DNA from: Hasllibacter halocynthiae
GTDB taxonomy: Bacteria > Pseudomonadota > Alphaproteobacteria > Rhodobacterales > Rhodobacteraceae
Assembly: GCF_003003095.1 (NCBI RefSeq)
Contig: NZ_PVTT01000002.1
Location: 434,001-498,000, forward strand
Direction: 5' to 3'
Length of the DNA: 64,000 bases
The position numbers were made by a program, and so were the translations under genes. Numbering within the stretch: the first letter of the stretch is position 1; every line of letters starts with the position of its first letter. Positions 62,633 through 64,000 of the stretch are shown one piece after another. The notes beneath the pieces were generated by a model, which was given only the letters and a program-made list of their open reading frames with translations, was not told the DNA's origin and made no database searches.

Positions 62633-62786
62633 GTGTTCACTCCATTGAGGGCCGTCATCCGGACAATCCGAGAGAGAACGGAAAAAACGGCCAAGGGACA
62701 GTCTCTCGTAAGTTATGGGTAATCACCCGTTTCCTTCGATTGCAAACCGACTCTAGCTTGATATGCCCGCGCGGCCACGCCTTTCG
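62633..62786 (-). other. AT-rich intergenic leader of the 61-residue gene
   Basis: This gap is much lower in GC than the rest of the window. On the minus strand a GGCCGT ... ACGGCC pair (about 62650-62692) could fold the transcript leader around a T-run. I see no -35/-10 pair with good spacing, though a promoter must lie here if the small gene is expressed alone. Confidence 0.4.
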
Positions 62787-63380
62787 TCAAATCAGCAACA
62801 CCTGTGTGCCGACTTGCGAGAAATTGAAAAGCTCCGCGATCTGCTCGTTGAAGAGGCCGATGCAACCATTGGACGATCGGCGCCCGATCTTCCGCGTGTC
62901 GTGGGTGCCGTGGATCCGGTAGTATTGCCAAGACAGATACAATGCATGCGTCCCAAGCGGATTGTCCGGTCCCGGCCCGATGAACTCGGGCCAGTCGGGA
63001 TTGCGCTCCAGCATCGCGGGGGTCGGGCGCCAGGACGGCCCCTCCACCTTCCGGATCACCTCCGTCCGGCCGCGCCGCGTCAGGTCCTCCGAAAGGGGCA
63101 CGGAAGTCGGGTAGAGGCGGTAGACGCTCTCGTCCTCGGACCAGAAGTGCAGCGCGCGGGACTGCAGGTCGCAGAGGATGGCGCCCCCCGCCAGCGTGTC
63201 GAAATAGGGCCGCCAGTCCAGCGCCCGGAACGAGGAGATGTTGCGCGGCGCGTCCGCGGCGTCGTCGCGCTGGGCCGTCGCGCCGAACTGCGCCAGCGCC
63301 GGCGCGGCCAGCGTCCCCGCGCCGAAGGCGGCGGCCACGCCCAGAAGCGCGCGGCGGGTGGGGCGTCGGGTCTCGTCCAT
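62787..63380 (-). CDS. L,D-transpeptidase (YkuD domain) with Tat-like signal
   Basis: A 197-residue exported enzyme expected to cross-link peptidoglycan stems or attach proteins to them. The N-terminus has a Tat-like signal (RRPTRRALLG, then a hydrophobic stretch to about residue 30). The YkuD site is seen as YRIHGTHDTRKIGRRSSNGC, with the catalytic Cys. The motif normally ends SHGC followed by a hydrophobic residue and R or N; here it is SNGCIG, a variant. The mature N-terminal half (WRPYFDTLAGGAILCDLQSRALHFW) is typical of Rhodobacterales members. Confidence 0.9.
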   Translation of the reverse strand: MDETRRPTRRALLGVAAAFGAGTLAAPALAQFGATAQRDDAADAPRNISSFRALDWRPYFDTLAGGAILCDLQSRALHFWSEDESVYRLYPTSVPLSEDLTRRGRTEVIRKVEGPSWRPTPAMLERNPDWPEFIGPGPDNPLGTHALYLSWQYYRIHGTHDTRKIGRRSSNGCIGLFNEQIAELFNFSQVGTQVLLI

Positions 63381-63522
63381 GTCGTTCGTCCTTCCCCTGA
63401 AGATCGCCCCCCCGACCTACACGGCGCGCGCGGCGGGGGCATCACCGACCCTCCGCGGGACGGGCGGAAGATCGCCCATGGGGCTTTCGACGCCACGGTC
63501 CGGCCGCTAGAAGCCGCGCCGG

Positions 63523-63534
63523 GGCCTGCAGGCC
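63523..63534. promoter_or_regulatory. perfect 12-base palindrome upstream of the CAP lipoprotein
   Basis: GGCCTGCAGGCC lies 27 bases before the ATG at 63562, in the 181-base divergent gap with the L,D-transpeptidase gene. It may be an operator; in such GC-rich DNA chance palindromes are common. Confidence 0.25.
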
Positions 63535-63561
63535 GGTCCCGTCACGACGGATAACCTTCCC

Positions 63562-64000
63562 ATGCGCGGCACCCTCGTCCCGGCGGCCCTCGCGGCCCTC
63601 ATCGCCCTTTCGGGCTGCACCTCGCCCGGGGGCCCGATGGCGGGCGCGCCGGCATCCGGGATCTACCGCATCACCGAAGCCGACGAGGGCCGGGTGCAGT
63701 TCGCCATGCTCGACGAGGTGAACGCCCTTCGCTCGGCGGGGGGGGCGGAGGCGCTGTCGCTCGACGCCGCGCTCAACGCCGCCGCCGTGACGCACAGCCG
63801 CGACATGGCCCGCCAGAACCGGCCCTGGCACTTCTCGTCCGACGGGTCCTCCCCGATCGAGCGGGTGCGCCGCGCGGGCTACACCGGCGGCTTCGTCGGC
63901 GAGGTCATCGCCGAGAGCTTCGAGACCGAGCGCGAGACCGTCGCCGCCTGGATGCTCGAGGAGGGCTCGCGCCAGGCGATCCTGAACCCGGCCGCGCGAG
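63562..64000 (+). CDS. CAP-domain lipoprotein, N-terminal part (cut by window edge)
   Basis: The first 146 residues are present. The signal peptide ends in a lipobox (LSGC, Cys 19), so the mature protein should be lipid-anchored. The CAP/SCP domain starts at about residue 48 with MLDEVNALRSAGGAEALSLD and LNAAAVTHSRDMARQNRPWHFSSDG, which hold the first His/Glu-type site residues of the family. GGFVGEVIAES and VAAWMLEEGSRQAILNP follow. Bacterial CAP proteins are poorly understood. It diverges from an L,D-transpeptidase, so a cell-envelope role is reasonable. Confidence 0.85.
   Translation, partial: MRGTLVPAALAALIALSGCTSPGGPMAGAPASGIYRITEADEGRVQFAMLDEVNALRSAGGAEALSLDAALNAAAVTHSRDMARQNRPWHFSSDGSSPIERVRRAGYTGGFVGEVIAESFETERETVAAWMLEEGSRQAILNPAAR

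Overview
The window is GC-rich chromosomal DNA in which the reading frames use G or C at almost every third codon position. Gene content and gene order fit an alphaproteobacterium of the Rhodobacterales (Rhodobacteraceae/Paracoccaceae type). Supporting signs are a YlxR-L7Ae fusion in the nusA-infB operon, an lptCAB-hpf-ptsN block without rpoN between lptB and hpf, NDUFA9-like and NDUFAF5-like proteins, a CysQ/KdsB/GT14/NodH-like glycan cluster, and small Rhodobacterales-type proteins beside hemH and mutT. I cannot name the genus from the sequence. I see no insertion sequences, prophage, CRISPR array or plasmid genes, and no gene-free stretch longer than about 220 bases.

Layout. 1-21305 is read entirely on the minus strand. 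It runs gltD, a secreted protein of unknown function, a GFA-fold protein, gltB, mtgA, a glutathione transferase and queG, then a complete glycogen operon (glgP-glgB-glgC-glgA-glgX-pgm), and finally homogentisate dioxygenase cut by the window edge. 21.5-24.7 kb holds uppP, a GT4 glycosyltransferase and an NDUFA9-like reductase. At 24.8 kb a tRNA-Leu(CAG) begins a plus-strand block: esterase, RNase D, lptC-lptA-lptB, hpf, ptsN. 29.2-38.2 kb is a minus-strand surface-glycan cluster: cysQ, kdsB, galU, galE, two GT2-like transferases, a GT14 transferase and a two-module sulfotransferase. A lone ABC-2 polysaccharide export permease diverges from cysQ. 39.3-43.3 kb carries dnaK, dnaJ and radC. Next come a binding-protein/OmpA-type protein, secA, a parvulin, argJ, mutT and a 45-residue ORF. 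50.6-56.2 kb is the rimP-nusA-ylxR-infB operon, preceded by a terminator-like leader. The rest holds pip, ubiG, a marR-nit-grx-comF strand, an NDUFAF5-like methyltransferase, hemH, a 61-residue exported protein, an L,D-transpeptidase and a CAP-domain lipoprotein cut by the right edge.

How the genes work together. The glycogen genes form a closed synthesis-and-breakdown loop between glucose-1-phosphate and polymer, and Pgm connects it to glucose-6-phosphate. The glycan cluster makes nucleotide sugars (UDP-Glc, UDP-Gal, CMP-Kdo), has four putative transferase or decorating enzymes and removes the sulfation by-product PAP, so a sulfated, Kdo-linked surface polysaccharide is the simplest reading. 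Translation is strongly coupled: at least eleven same-strand junctions overlap by four bases (ATGA, GTGA or TTGA).

The points most worth following are the putative sulfated-glycan cluster with its tandem sulfotransferase, and the perfect intrinsic terminator placed 16 bases before the rimP start codon. Others are the two uncharacterised genes between gltD and gltB, and the head-to-head overlapping start codons of comF and its divergent neighbour.
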